Assembly: GCA_009392195.1 (NCBI GenBank)
Contig: VFGY01000024.1
Span: 84,481 to 141,028 of the forward strand
Source: SAR202 cluster bacterium
GTDB taxonomy: Bacteria; Chloroflexota; Dehalococcoidia; Lucifugimonadales; OSU-TB39
Direction: 5' to 3'
DNA: 56,548 nucleotides
The number at the start of each line of letters is the position of its first letter. The first letter of the stretch is position 1. The translations under genes and the position numbers were made by a program. Under the pieces are notes generated by a model. It ran no database searches. It had not been told where the DNA came from and saw nothing but the letters and a program-made list of their open reading frames with translations. Below, piece by piece: positions 1 through 8,704 of the stretch.

Positions 1-90
1 TAAATGAAACACCAATGATTTAATCGGCTCATACCAACTTTCGCCAGCATGACAATGTGAATCTATTGCAATAAACTTTTTACTCCCCAT
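1..90 (-). CDS. Amidohydrolase family 2 protein, N-terminal fragment (runs off the left edge)
   Basis: Thirty codons are present, beginning with ATG at 90 on the minus strand, preceded by a GAGG ribosome-binding site. The translation contains IDSHCHAGESWYEP. The His-x-His pair a few residues from the N-terminus, after a short beta strand, is the metal-binding signature of the amidohydrolase-2 (ACMSD-like) superfamily, which catalyses metal-dependent hydrolysis or decarboxylation of small acids. The gene follows recO by 33 bases in the same direction and is probably co-transcribed with it. The substrate cannot be inferred from this fragment. It is too short for standard ORF cut-offs, but the motif and the ribosome-binding site make it credible. 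Confidence 0.65.
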   Translation of the reverse strand, partial: MGSKKFIAIDSHCHAGESWYEPIKSLVFHL

Positions 91-123
91 GATAAACCTC
101 ACATGCTCATTTTTGCATGACCA

Positions 124-915
124 TCAATTACGTTTGTTAAAAGCCCCGCCAGTTTCCAAAATCAAATCCAAAAATTTTGTGCTTTTCATATCTTTCCCAA
201 TCACATGTTTTATATATTGGTTAAGTATATAGCCCAACTCATTAACATTAATTTTAGGAGCGGTTAATGATAAAGAGTCTTCTTCAGAATTTTTTTGAAA
301 ATATCTAAATAACTTTATAGTATTTTTTTTGATAGGTAATTTAGAGTTTTCAAACGAACGTCCACAACTGAAACATATAAGACCTCCCCTATCGATACTA
401 AAATAATGATCTGAAGGAGGTAAAATTTCAAAACATTCTAAGCAATTATTGAGGTCTGGTGCAAATCCACTATATTCCAACAATTTAATTTCAAAATACC
501 TCAAAACTTCGTCATATGTATCCAAATCCGGTAGTTTACTTAAAGTAGACACAAAGATATTAAACAATTCTTCGTTAGATGAGTCTTCAATTGAAACGCT
601 CTCAACTAATTCTGACAAATACGTCGCCAGAGATATATTTTTTAAATCCCCTTTAATTTTCGAATAATCATCCAATGTTTCAACATCTGTTATTACATCG
701 ATACCTTTGCCTTTACCAACACTTATTGTTACTAAATTCAATGTATCCAAATGGCCAGACATTTTACTTTTATACCGTCTAACGCCACGCGCTATAGCCC
801 GCACTTTACCGAGTTTTTCTGAAAAAAACGTAACTAACCTATCTGCCTCACCTAGAGGCATATGCCTGATAACTACCGCTTTAGTTTCAAAAATTGTAGA
901 TCTATGTGAAACCAT
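124..915 (-). CDS. recO: DNA repair protein RecO
   Basis: RecO of the RecFOR pathway loads RecA on SSB-coated single-stranded DNA and anneals strands. The N-terminal OB-fold begins ETKAVVIRHMPLGEADRLVTFF, which is typical for the family. The C-terminal half carries the zinc-binding cysteines (CLEC ... GGLICFSCG) found in Gram-positive and Thermus/Deinococcus RecO. At 263 residues the length is normal. The longest frame begins at a TTG at 918 directly before ATG 915; the ATG is preferred. recR lies just upstream on the same strand, so the two RecFOR partners are neighbours, and recF is also in the window (about 20 kb). Confidence 0.93.
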   Translation of the reverse strand: MVSHRSTIFETKAVVIRHMPLGEADRLVTFFSEKLGKVRAIARGVRRYKSKMSGHLDTLNLVTISVGKGKGIDVITDVETLDDYSKIKGDLKNISLATYLSELVESVSIEDSSNEELFNIFVSTLSKLPDLDTYDEVLRYFEIKLLEYSGFAPDLNNCLECFEILPPSDHYFSIDRGGLICFSCGRSFENSKLPIKKNTIKLFRYFQKNSEEDSLSLTAPKINVNELGYILNQYIKHVIGKDMKSTKFLDLILETGGAFNKRN

Positions 916-973
916 CAAAATTAACCGTAAATCAAAAGTTTATACAAATACAACCACATCTAAATTTGAGACA

Positions 974-1561
974 TTATAAATTTTGCCTTCCTTCAAAGGC
1001 TTTACTCAGAGTAGTTTGATCTGCATATTCCAAATCTCCTCCAAATGGCAACCCACGTGCAGGTCTTGTTATTTTTACACCAAAGTTAGAAAGCATTTGA
1101 TGTACATACATCGCTGTCGCTTCGCCATCTAAATTAACATTTGTAGCTAATATAATTTCGTCGAAACTACCTACTTCTACTCGTTTTATCAATTCATTTA
1201 GCTTTATATCTTGAGGACCTACTCCATTAATCGGTGATATCGCTCCATGCAATACATGGTACATCCCTTTAAAAACTGCAGTTTTTTCAAAAGCAAGTAC
1301 ATCCAGTGGTTGTTCTACAACACATAAAGATTGGCGATCTCTATCTGGAGCAGTACAAATAATACATGGGTCTATTGCAGTAATATTGAAACAAAGAGAA
1401 CAAAATTTAATATTATCCTTTACTTCAATTATTGCTTGCGCTATAGATTTCGCATCTTCTTTAGGCATCCTAATCAAATGATAGGCTAAACGTTGAGCTG
1501 TTTTTGCTCCAATACCCTGAAATCGACTAAGCTCATTTATTAAGTTATCTATATAGTTCAT
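974..1561 (-). CDS. recR: Recombination protein RecR
   Basis: RecR is the ring-forming partner of RecO in RecA loading at gaps. The 195-residue protein shows the family order: an N-terminal helix-hairpin-helix (LSRFQGIGAKTAQRLAYHL), a four-cysteine zinc finger (C54, C57, C66, C69), then a TOPRIM domain starting at LCVVEQPLDVLAFEK and ending with ITRPARGLPFGGDLEYAD. The ATG start is at 1561. It lies between ybaB and recO in the dnaX-ybaB-recR order that is conserved across many bacteria, and is probably part of one transcript with them. Confidence 0.97.
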   Translation of the reverse strand: MNYIDNLINELSRFQGIGAKTAQRLAYHLIRMPKEDAKSIAQAIIEVKDNIKFCSLCFNITAIDPCIICTAPDRDRQSLCVVEQPLDVLAFEKTAVFKGMYHVLHGAISPINGVGPQDIKLNELIKRVEVGSFDEIILATNVNLDGEATAMYVHQMLSNFGVKITRPARGLPFGGDLEYADQTTLSKAFEGRQNL

Positions 1562-1610
1562 ATAATCAACCTAGTATGGTTCAACTAATCCTAGTTAACA
1601 AATACTATTG

Positions 1611-1919
1611 CTACATTAAACCCGGAATCTTGAGCCCTCCGGTTAATCCTCCCATTTTTTCAGAGGCAATACCTTTTGCTTTATTCAAACCCTCGTTAAC
1701 AGCTGCGACTATCAGATCTTGAACCATATCCATATCTTCTAAGTCAATTACTTCGGGTGAAATTATTATTGACTCTAGCTCCATCTTGCCACTAACAGAA
1801 GCTTTTACAACTCCACCACCAACTGAAGATTCAACAGTTAATTCTTCAATTTCTTGTTGGATTTTCTCCATGTTTTTTTGAAATTCCTGGGCTTGCTTCA
1901 TCATTTTTCGATTCATCAT
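1611..1919 (-). CDS. ybaB: YbaB/EbfC nucleoid-associated protein
   Basis: A 102-residue DNA-binding protein of the YbaB/EbfC family, which forms tweezer-like dimers and associates with the nucleoid. Family features are the KQAQEFQKNMEKIQQEIEEL helix, the VESSVGGGVVKASVSGKMEL core and a glycine-rich tail (MGGLTGGLKIPGLM). It sits between dnaX and recR, its usual place. Its first 74 bases overlap the 3' end of dnaX in another frame, which suggests translational coupling. Two adjacent ATGs (1919 and 1916) could both serve as the start. Confidence 0.93.
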   Translation of the reverse strand: MMNRKMMKQAQEFQKNMEKIQQEIEELTVESSVGGGVVKASVSGKMELESIIISPEVIDLEDMDMVQDLIVAAVNEGLNKAKGIASEKMGGLTGGLKIPGLM

Positions 1920-3555
1920 TGATATTCTCCTTTTCCTCCAATATTAATGCTCCAATAGATTGGGCTGAGCGAACCAAATGGCTATTTGTAGCAACTTTAT
2001 TTGATTCTGACCCAAAAGAAACGTCTAATAATTTGATGACAATCTCGTAATCTCCTTCAAATATTTCATTTATGTCTTGAGACAGCATCTTTTTTACTCG
2101 CACATCTTCAATTTCACTTTCTACTCTCTCCATATTAGCCTTGTGAGTAAATTCTAATATGGCCTTTCCGTCTATAATTTGGTGTTTTTTACAATCTCTT
2201 AATAATGCCCCTATATTAAATCTTTTTCCTTTAATTTTACTCAATCTTTTTATTAACTCATCCCATTTCTCGCTGCTAGAAACAACAACATCTGGTGGTG
2301 GTACATTTTTTTTATCCTCTTTTATTGATGTTTTAGTAACATCTTGCAACTCAGTATGATTATCATTATTAATTTTGGATTCGTTAGGAATATTATTACT
2401 CTTACCTAAACTTGGTTTTTGCACTTTGGATATATTTTGATCTTTTTTATCCTGTGGTGTAAATACCACATCTGCATGATCATTTTTAACAGCAATGACC
2501 GCTTCAATACAAACCAACTCTAAACCCAAGTTAGCAGGAATTTTATTGTCAGTTTTGTACTCAGCTAAAACTCTGATTATTTTGACTATTTGCTCCAAGG
2601 TCACTTTTTCACTTATTAAACGCAATTGATTCTTAATATTCTCTGTGAAATTTAACTGGTTAATATTTTCTGACTTAATTAACAAAATTGCTCTGCTAAT
2701 CTCAAGGAGGCTACGCTGCAATTGATTGGGGTTAGAACCATCTTCTAAAGATTTATTTAAAATCAATACCGTTTTCTTAATATCCAAATCGATCATATAT
2801 TCAACAACTTGAATAGCTATTTCATCAGAATCCAAATTTAAAAGAGTTCTTATTTGGTCTTCTTTTAAATCTGTCTGAAATGAAACGATCGCTTGTTCAA
2901 GTAAATTTTCTGCATCTCTTAAACTTCCACCAGCATATCGCGTTATAAGGAACAGAGCTTCCTCGGAAACAACAGCATTTTCGCTATCACATATATCTCT
3001 TAATCTTTTTACCACAACATCGAAAGGTATAGTTTTGAAATCATACCTCTGGCATCGAGAAACAATTGTTTCAGGTAATTTTTGACTCTCAGTGGTTGCC
3101 AAAATAAAAATAGCATGTTTAGGCGGTTCTTCTAATATTTTTAAAAGTGCATTAAACGCAGCCTCAGTGAGCATATGTACTTCATCTATAATATATATCT
3201 TGTACTTGAACAAGTTAGGTGTAAATTGGATTTTTTCTCTAAGATCCCTGATATCATCTATGCCTCTATTGCTAGCAGCATCTATTTCAATCATATCAAT
3301 TGGATTATTTGAAAATTCATTGCAGATATTGCAATTACCATCAGGCTCTCCATCAATTGGGTTAATGCAATTTACCAAATTAGCAAGTATTCTAGCAGTA
3401 CTAGTTTTACCAGTACCTTTTGGTCCACAAAAAAGGTAAGCATGTGCAATTCGGTCAAGTTTGACTGCATTACTAAGAGTCCTAGTTATATGCTCTTGCC
3501 CAACTACATCAACCAATCTTTTTGGACGCCATTTTCTGTATAGCATTTGAGCCAT
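1846..3555 (-). CDS. dnaX: DNA polymerase III subunits gamma and tau
   Basis: A 569-residue clamp-loader ATPase that loads the beta clamp and, through the tau tail, links polymerase and helicase. It has Walker A GPKGTGKT (about residues 44-51), Walker B IIDEVHML, the SRC sensor motif (SRCQRYDF) and a charged C-terminal extension. The zinc module is unusual: Cys63, Cys75 and Cys78 are present, but the position normally holding the first Cys of the PCGxCxxC segment is Asp72 (PDGNCNIC). The 3' end overlaps ybaB by 74 bases. Start ATG at 3555. I see no obvious slippery heptamer of the E. coli type, but did not examine every frame. Confidence 0.96.
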   Translation of the reverse strand: MAQMLYRKWRPKRLVDVVGQEHITRTLSNAVKLDRIAHAYLFCGPKGTGKTSTARILANLVNCINPIDGEPDGNCNICNEFSNNPIDMIEIDAASNRGIDDIRDLREKIQFTPNLFKYKIYIIDEVHMLTEAAFNALLKILEEPPKHAIFILATTESQKLPETIVSRCQRYDFKTIPFDVVVKRLRDICDSENAVVSEEALFLITRYAGGSLRDAENLLEQAIVSFQTDLKEDQIRTLLNLDSDEIAIQVVEYMIDLDIKKTVLILNKSLEDGSNPNQLQRSLLEISRAILLIKSENINQLNFTENIKNQLRLISEKVTLEQIVKIIRVLAEYKTDNKIPANLGLELVCIEAVIAVKNDHADVVFTPQDKKDQNISKVQKPSLGKSNNIPNESKINNDNHTELQDVTKTSIKEDKKNVPPPDVVVSSSEKWDELIKRLSKIKGKRFNIGALLRDCKKHQIIDGKAILEFTHKANMERVESEIEDVRVKKMLSQDINEIFEGDYEIVIKLLDVSFGSESNKVATNSHLVRSAQSIGALILEEKENINDESKNDEASPGISKKHGENPTRN

Positions 3556-3567
3556 AAATGTATCCTA

Positions 3568-4086
3568 TCAAGAAATATTGATAACCGCACTGTATGCTTT
3601 ATCAGCAAACTTTTGCATTTTTTGATAATCTTGATCATCTTCATGATCAAACCCCAATATATGTAAGATACCATGAATAACTAATATTGCTAATTCTTGG
3701 TCAAAAGAAATCCCTTTTTCCTTAGACTGAGAAGCTACTTTCTCTAGTGAAATTATGACTTCACCAAGAGTACCGGGAGCGCCATCTGGAACAACAAAAT
3801 CACTTTTATTCAAAGACTGCCTTGATTCATCTTCAATTAAAACAAAATCATGAATGGGTTCAATATTGAATGACAACACATCTGTACTATCATTAATTCC
3901 TTTATGATTTAAATTCAATGAATGTAGTAATTTATCGTCAGCAATTATTATATTTAAATCACAGTTTCTTATAAATATATGCGGCTTCAATGCCACTGTA
4001 GCTACTAGAATTATCCAATCTGCTGAAACACAATAGTCACCATCGTAAACTTTATGTACTTTAGGTGAGCAGGTATATTTATTCAT
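3568..4086 (-). CDS. ybeY: Endoribonuclease YbeY (rRNA maturation factor)
   Basis: YbeY is a zinc-dependent single-strand endoribonuclease involved in 16S rRNA 3' maturation and ribosome quality control. The 172-residue protein holds the signature HGILHILGFDHEDD near the C-terminus, with the three zinc-binding histidines of HGxLHxxGxDH. Upstream are DSTDVLSF and GEVIISLEK, both typical of the family. Start ATG at 4086. It sits between hflC and dnaX in the same direction, 12 bases from dnaX, so probably in one transcript. Confidence 0.95.
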   Translation of the reverse strand: MNKYTCSPKVHKVYDGDYCVSADWIILVATVALKPHIFIRNCDLNIIIADDKLLHSLNLNHKGINDSTDVLSFNIEPIHDFVLIEDESRQSLNKSDFVVPDGAPGTLGEVIISLEKVASQSKEKGISFDQELAILVIHGILHILGFDHEDDQDYQKMQKFADKAYSAVINIS

Positions 4087-4135
4087 TAATGAGACGACAC
4101 CTGTATATATACTTTAAGATATAAATACACCCATC

Positions 4136-5344
4136 CTATTTAAGACACTCAACCACCATTGTTGCATCTTCGTTTGTGTGGATTTCAAAAGTATTGCCAT
4201 TGTATTCAAAAAATGCAACAAATCCCTTAATTTCCATCTGCACTGTTTCTTCGGATGAATCAATTTCACAACCCATGCTACTATCTTTCCATTCCTTTGA
4301 ATTTATACTAACTAATTTCACATCAATATCATTATTTATATCTAATTTTTCTGAAATCAACTTCTGGCCTGCTCGCCTAACATCAACCTCATTACAAGAA
4401 CTTATACCACTACTAGATGGTACAACAGTTTCTACACTATAAACCCCTGTATCACTTCCATCTATTCGCGAAGCATCATTAACACCTATCCGAATTTTAG
4501 CAAATAATTCTCCTAAGTCTGCTGATGAACCAATTATAGTAGTATTGCTCGCCAAGTATTCTTTATATGCTTCTAATGACCTTTGAAATGAATAAAATTC
4601 AGGATCTGCTTCCAATGCTTGTGCATATATTTTGATTGACTCTGCCTCAGCACATCCTCTGATTATCTCTGCATCCCTTTTGGCAGCGGTCCTGATTTCT
4701 ATAGCTGTTCTATCCGCATTAGCTCTGCGCTCTAAATCGTATTCAGCACCTTCTGCTCTCTCCCTATTAGCTATTCTTTGTCTTTCTGCAATCATCCTAT
4801 TATGTACGCTATCAGCTACTGCATCAGGAAAATCTGCTCTCTTGATTCTTACATCTACTAAATCAATTCCAAACTCCTTCAACTTTGGAGCTACAGCATC
4901 CCTCACTCGATTCATTATCATTTCACGACTAATACTAATGATTTCAGATTGTTCATCATTTGCAATTTCTCGCCTTAACTCTGAAGATACTATATCTACG
5001 ACACGATTATATCCCGAAACTTCAGTTCTTAGAGTTGCATAAAATATTTTAGGATCTGCAATTTTGCCTCTCGCATATACATCTATTTCAAGATTTTTTT
5101 TGTCTTTAGTTAACAACGAATCTGGTGGAGCATCAAAAACTAACAATCTTTTATCGAAATAGGTAACCGAATCAATAAATGGTGTTTTCATATAAAGACC
5201 CGGATTTTTCTTTGCAGAACCGATTATTTCTCCGAATCTTGTGACAATTGCAGTTTGAGTTTCATCCACTTTAAAGAACGTTTGCGGACCTAATATAAAT
5301 GCAGCAATAATTATAATAATTAATAATGGACCTACTAATCTCAT
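4136..5344 (-). CDS. hflC: HflC-like SPFH/band-7 membrane protein with an extra C-terminal domain
   Basis: One half of an HflK-HflC complex, which surrounds the membrane protease FtsH in well-studied bacteria. Counting from ATG 5344, residues 2-19 are a membrane segment. The SPFH/band-7 domain follows (about 25-190) and then a long charged helix rich in R/E/A (about 185-250). Unlike classical HflC (about 330 residues) it continues to 402. Residues about 320-400 form an added globular domain with EWKDSSMGC (Cys359), a GFVAFFEY strand, EIHTNED and a terminal VVECLK (Cys400). The open frame extends upstream to a GTG at 5356, but AAGG directly abuts that codon. ATG 5344 has proper spacing and lies one base after the hflK stop, so it is preferred. 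Confidence 0.88.
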   Translation of the reverse strand: MRLVGPLLIIIIIAAFILGPQTFFKVDETQTAIVTRFGEIIGSAKKNPGLYMKTPFIDSVTYFDKRLLVFDAPPDSLLTKDKKNLEIDVYARGKIADPKIFYATLRTEVSGYNRVVDIVSSELRREIANDEQSEIISISREMIMNRVRDAVAPKLKEFGIDLVDVRIKRADFPDAVADSVHNRMIAERQRIANRERAEGAEYDLERRANADRTAIEIRTAAKRDAEIIRGCAEAESIKIYAQALEADPEFYSFQRSLEAYKEYLASNTTIIGSSADLGELFAKIRIGVNDASRIDGSDTGVYSVETVVPSSSGISSCNEVDVRRAGQKLISEKLDINNDIDVKLVSINSKEWKDSSMGCEIDSSEETVQMEIKGFVAFFEYNGNTFEIHTNEDATMVVECLK

Positions 5345-5345
5345 A

Positions 5346-6362
5346 TTATTCTGCACCTTCTTTTGTTTGAGGAACCAAAGATATGTTGTTTTCCTGTCCT
5401 AATGGTAATATTGGCAAAATACCAGTTTCAGAATCTACAATAAACTTTGTTATACCAGGCAAAACTTCTTCCATTGCCTCATATAAAAGTCTTTGCCTTG
5501 TTATGTCTGGCGCTTTTTGATATTCAACTAGCATAGATGTGAATTTACTAGCTTGACCTTCAGCTTGATTTATTCTCTCAGCCTTAAAAGCTCTAGCATC
5601 TTCAATTAATTTCCTAGATTCACCTCTTGCCTGTGGCAAAACTGCTTCTTCGTAAGCTTGAGCTTGATTTATTATTGTTTCTTTGTCTTCTTTAGCAATA
5701 ACTACATCTGCAAAAGCAGGCTTAACTTCATCAGGTGGATTAACACCTTGTAGCTTAACTTCTTTAACTCTTATTCCTGATTTATATTCATCCAATAGTT
5801 CCTGTAGCTTAAGCTTGGTCCTACTTTGAATATTTTCTCTTTCAATAATTACAGTGTCAATCGGACTACTCCCTACTACTTGCCGTAATGCAGTTTCGGT
5901 AGCATCCTTAAGTAATGCACCAGACGGATCTACAGCCTCAAACAAATAATCAGTAGCATCCTTTATGTCATATTGCACAAGCAATTGAACATCTACTATG
6001 TTTTCATCTCCAGTTATCATTACAGATTCGACAGGTACAGGTTGAGTGCCTCTAAAACCAAGTTCTAATCTTTTAACTTCCTCAACAAATACTATTTGCT
6101 TACTACCAATAGGTGAATTGGGGAACCAATGCAAACCTGGTCCTTCTTCTGAATTTAATTCGCCAAACAGTTTTACTACAGCAACTTCTCCAGGCTGTAC
6201 CGAATAAAACCCCGTCGCTAACCAAATAATCAAGGCAACTGAGAAAATAGAAAGTACTACGTAGCTAAACGTGTTGCCACCTGACATTCCTCCAAATTTA
6301 AATGGGAGTTTATCTAAAATTGCACGTAAATTTATTTCTGGTTCTTCATTTCTATATGACAT
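5346..6362 (-). CDS. hflK: HflK-like SPFH/band-7 membrane protein
   Basis: A 338-residue partner of the downstream hflC. A cytoplasmic N-terminus with a GGMSGGN stretch precedes a single membrane segment (about residues 33-51, SYVVLSIFSVALIIWLATG). After it come FYSVQPGEVAVVKLFGE and the band-7 domain, including VDVQLLVQYDIKDATDYLF and the long helix ending in the AEGQASKFTSMLVEYQKAPDITRQRLLYEAMEEVL region typical of HflK. Known HflKC complexes shield FtsH and modulate membrane-protein degradation; ftsH itself is not in this window. ATG start at 6362. It is the first gene of the minus run that continues to recO. Confidence 0.92.
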   Translation of the reverse strand: MSYRNEEPEINLRAILDKLPFKFGGMSGGNTFSYVVLSIFSVALIIWLATGFYSVQPGEVAVVKLFGELNSEEGPGLHWFPNSPIGSKQIVFVEEVKRLELGFRGTQPVPVESVMITGDENIVDVQLLVQYDIKDATDYLFEAVDPSGALLKDATETALRQVVGSSPIDTVIIERENIQSRTKLKLQELLDEYKSGIRVKEVKLQGVNPPDEVKPAFADVVIAKEDKETIINQAQAYEEAVLPQARGESRKLIEDARAFKAERINQAEGQASKFTSMLVEYQKAPDITRQRLLYEAMEEVLPGITKFIVDSETGILPILPLGQENNISLVPQTKEGAE

Positions 6363-6394
6363 ATCAGTTTATATTTTATCATAATCAACTGTAT

Positions 6395-6423
6395 TTGACG
6401 TATTGAAAAAAATTAAATAAAGT
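6395..6423 (+). promoter_or_regulatory. Candidate sigma-70 promoter for the Gfo/Idh-flavoenzyme pair
   Basis: TTGACG (6395-6400), a 17-base spacer and TAAAGT (6418-6423) lie about 44 bases before the ATG at 6467. Spacing is ideal; the -10 matches four of six consensus positions. The intergenic region is divergent, so hflK's promoter must also be here, but I could not place it. Confidence 0.4.
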
Positions 6424-6466
6424 CAATCATAATATTTGTAGCAAATTAAAAGTGTGAGCCAACATA

Positions 6467-7462
6467 ATGAAACCTTCTATATGTATATTGGGCTGTGGAG
6501 AGCATGCGAAAAGAGTCTTATCTGAAAAAGATTATTCCCAAGAATTCAATCTTTATTTCGCTAGTCATGACAAAAACAAAGCGAAAACATATTCAGATAA
6601 ATATAAGGGTTTAGATTACTTTGAAAGTTATTCGAAAGCTTTAAGTGATAAAAGAATTGACGCAGCATATTTCCTAACCCCACATAACGTACATCTATCC
6701 AATGTCCAATTAGCTGCAAAAAACGGCATACATGTATTAATGGAAAAACCAATTGCAAGAAATTTAGAAGAAGCTCATGCAATGATTAGTGAAGCTCATG
6801 CAAATAACGTAAAACTAATGATTGCAGAAAATTACAGATATCTGCCCACTATCAAAAGCGTCAAGGAAATATTGGATGCTGGGATAATAGGGAATATGAT
6901 ATCGATTGAGATCGAATCTAAAGACTATAACCCTGTATATGGGTGGCGACTTGACAAAGATTTAACTGGAGGTGGAAGGTTTATTGATGGAGGAATACAT
7001 TATATTGACATTTTGTTAAATTTAGGAGGATTACCTACTCGTCTATATGCTCAAGCTGCACAAACCAGATTGCCAAATATCCAGGCTGAAGACACAGTTA
7101 TAATGATTGCTAATCTACCAAACGGAGTCATTGGATTAATCAACCACTGTACTGCAGCACCTCAAAACACAAGACAAGATAACGTATTGATATCTGGTAC
7201 AATCAAGCAATTAAGTTTCAATCCATTTGGCAACGAGATCTTAGTAACTTCAAAAGAAACCCAGGAAAAAATCAAGCTGGATAAAGGTGGGGCTGGATTT
7301 AAAGAAATGTTAGATGATTTTCGTCAATATATTATGAATTCGTCTCATAAACCAATTATGACTAACGAAGCAGCGCTAAACGATTTAGTAGTGGTTCTAG
7401 CCAGTTACGAATCTATGTCAACATCAATTTCTGTAACACCCAAATTTGTGACAACCCAATGA
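6467..7462 (+). CDS. Gfo/Idh/MocA-family NAD(P)-dependent dehydrogenase
   Basis: A 331-residue oxidoreductase of the glucose-fructose oxidoreductase / inositol dehydrogenase superfamily. The N-terminal Rossmann fold has the GCGEHAKRV nucleotide-binding loop (residues 9-17) and the hallmark EKP (93-95), whose Lys usually takes part in catalysis. The C-terminal half has GGGRFIDGGIHYIDILL, carrying the usual active-site His. The substrate is unknown: family members oxidise sugars, inositols or related polyols. It overlaps the next gene by four bases (ATGA), indicating translational coupling with the flavoenzyme. Confidence 0.88.
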   Translation: MKPSICILGCGEHAKRVLSEKDYSQEFNLYFASHDKNKAKTYSDKYKGLDYFESYSKALSDKRIDAAYFLTPHNVHLSNVQLAAKNGIHVLMEKPIARNLEEAHAMISEAHANNVKLMIAENYRYLPTIKSVKEILDAGIIGNMISIEIESKDYNPVYGWRLDKDLTGGGRFIDGGIHYIDILLNLGGLPTRLYAQAAQTRLPNIQAEDTVIMIANLPNGVIGLINHCTAAPQNTRQDNVLISGTIKQLSFNPFGNEILVTSKETQEKIKLDKGGAGFKEMLDDFRQYIMNSSHKPIMTNEAALNDLVVVLASYESMSTSISVTPKFVTTQ

Positions 7463-8703
7463 CTTTAAATAAGCAAAAAATGAAAATCGCTGTAGTTGGT
7501 GCCGGGATATTCGGCCTATCTACAGCCTATGAACTTCAAAATCGGGGGCACTCTGTAAGTGTGTTTGAAAAAGGGATTATACCTAATCCTATGGCCAGTT
7601 CAACCGACGTCTCAAAAGCGATTAGAAGAACTAGTTACGCCTCTAATAATAACGTTTACGTCAATTTAGTCGAACAATCCGCTTTGAAGTGGAAAGAATG
7701 GGAAAGTAAATTCACTAACAAAATTTACCATCAACCTGGAACTCTAATAATAAGCAACCAATTTGAACCAAAAACCCCGCTTTATGAAAGTTGGAGGTTT
7801 TTGAAAGAAAACGACCAAAATGAAGATATATTGATATTAGACAATGCTGAATTACATACAACTTTTCCACAAATCAAAATTAATAATGACGAAATAGCAA
7901 TTTATGATAAGTGGGGTGGATATATTGAAAGCGGTCTTGCAGTAAAAGAATTATCTATATTAATTAAATCTAAAGGTGTGCAAATATATGAAAATTCGGA
8001 GGTTAAGGGAATCGAAGAAAGTAATGAGTCTGCGTATCTATATATTGAATCCGATCAAAGACACTCTTCCTCTCTCACTAAAATGGAATTTGATCTGATA
8101 GTAGTCGCCTCAGGTGCATGGACAAATGCTCTATTACCTAATATAGGTTCTAAATTAACTGTAACTTTGCAGCAAATGATATTTGTGGATTCAAGCAACC
8201 TAAGTTCATTTGTTCATGAAAAGTTACCTGTTTGGTCTATGAATCCAATCGATTCCAAAAATGAACTTATATCTGAATGGTATGGATTCCCTTTATTAAG
8301 AGAAGGTTACATTAAAATTGCCAATGATTCTCGAGGACAAATTATTGACCCAAATGCTGATCGGTCTCCAAACAAAGAATTTTTAAAAAATGCAACTGAT
8401 TTTATGCATGAAAGATTCCCATTGCTTGTGGAAAGTCAAATAGTATCCGCAAAAGGATGTGTATACACAAACACTCCTGATGACCATTTCATCTTGGACT
8501 GGGCTCCTACCTGTTCTAGAACTTTTGTCGCTTCTGGAGGAAGTGGGCATGGATTCAAATTCGGTCCATCCATAGGAAAACTAGTAACAGATGTATTAGA
8601 GCATAAAGAAGACGAAACAAATGGGTTTTTCAAAATAAAAAACAGATTAAACCAAACTCATAATAATGACTCAGAACGCGGATTCGCAATTCCAAGCCAT
8701 TAA
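7459..8703 (+). CDS. Monomeric sarcosine oxidase-like FAD enzyme (DAO family)
   Basis: A 414-residue amine oxidase of the MSOX/MTOX/PIPOX branch of the D-amino-acid-oxidase family, which oxidises secondary amines with oxygen, yielding H2O2. The FAD-binding motif VVGAGIFGLSTAYEL is near residue 12. GCVYTNTPDDHFILDWAP contains Cys334 at the position that binds flavin covalently in MSOX, and GSGHGFKFGPSIG contains the Lys of the MSOX oxygen-activation site. These motifs favour sarcosine-type substrates over D-amino acids. ATG 7459 overlaps the Gfo/Idh stop; an internal ATG at 7480 just before the FAD motif is an alternative start. Confidence 0.83.
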   Translation: MTLNKQKMKIAVVGAGIFGLSTAYELQNRGHSVSVFEKGIIPNPMASSTDVSKAIRRTSYASNNNVYVNLVEQSALKWKEWESKFTNKIYHQPGTLIISNQFEPKTPLYESWRFLKENDQNEDILILDNAELHTTFPQIKINNDEIAIYDKWGGYIESGLAVKELSILIKSKGVQIYENSEVKGIEESNESAYLYIESDQRHSSSLTKMEFDLIVVASGAWTNALLPNIGSKLTVTLQQMIFVDSSNLSSFVHEKLPVWSMNPIDSKNELISEWYGFPLLREGYIKIANDSRGQIIDPNADRSPNKEFLKNATDFMHERFPLLVESQIVSAKGCVYTNTPDDHFILDWAPTCSRTFVASGGSGHGFKFGPSIGKLVTDVLEHKEDETNGFFKIKNRLNQTHNNDSERGFAIPSH

Positions 8704-8704
8704 T

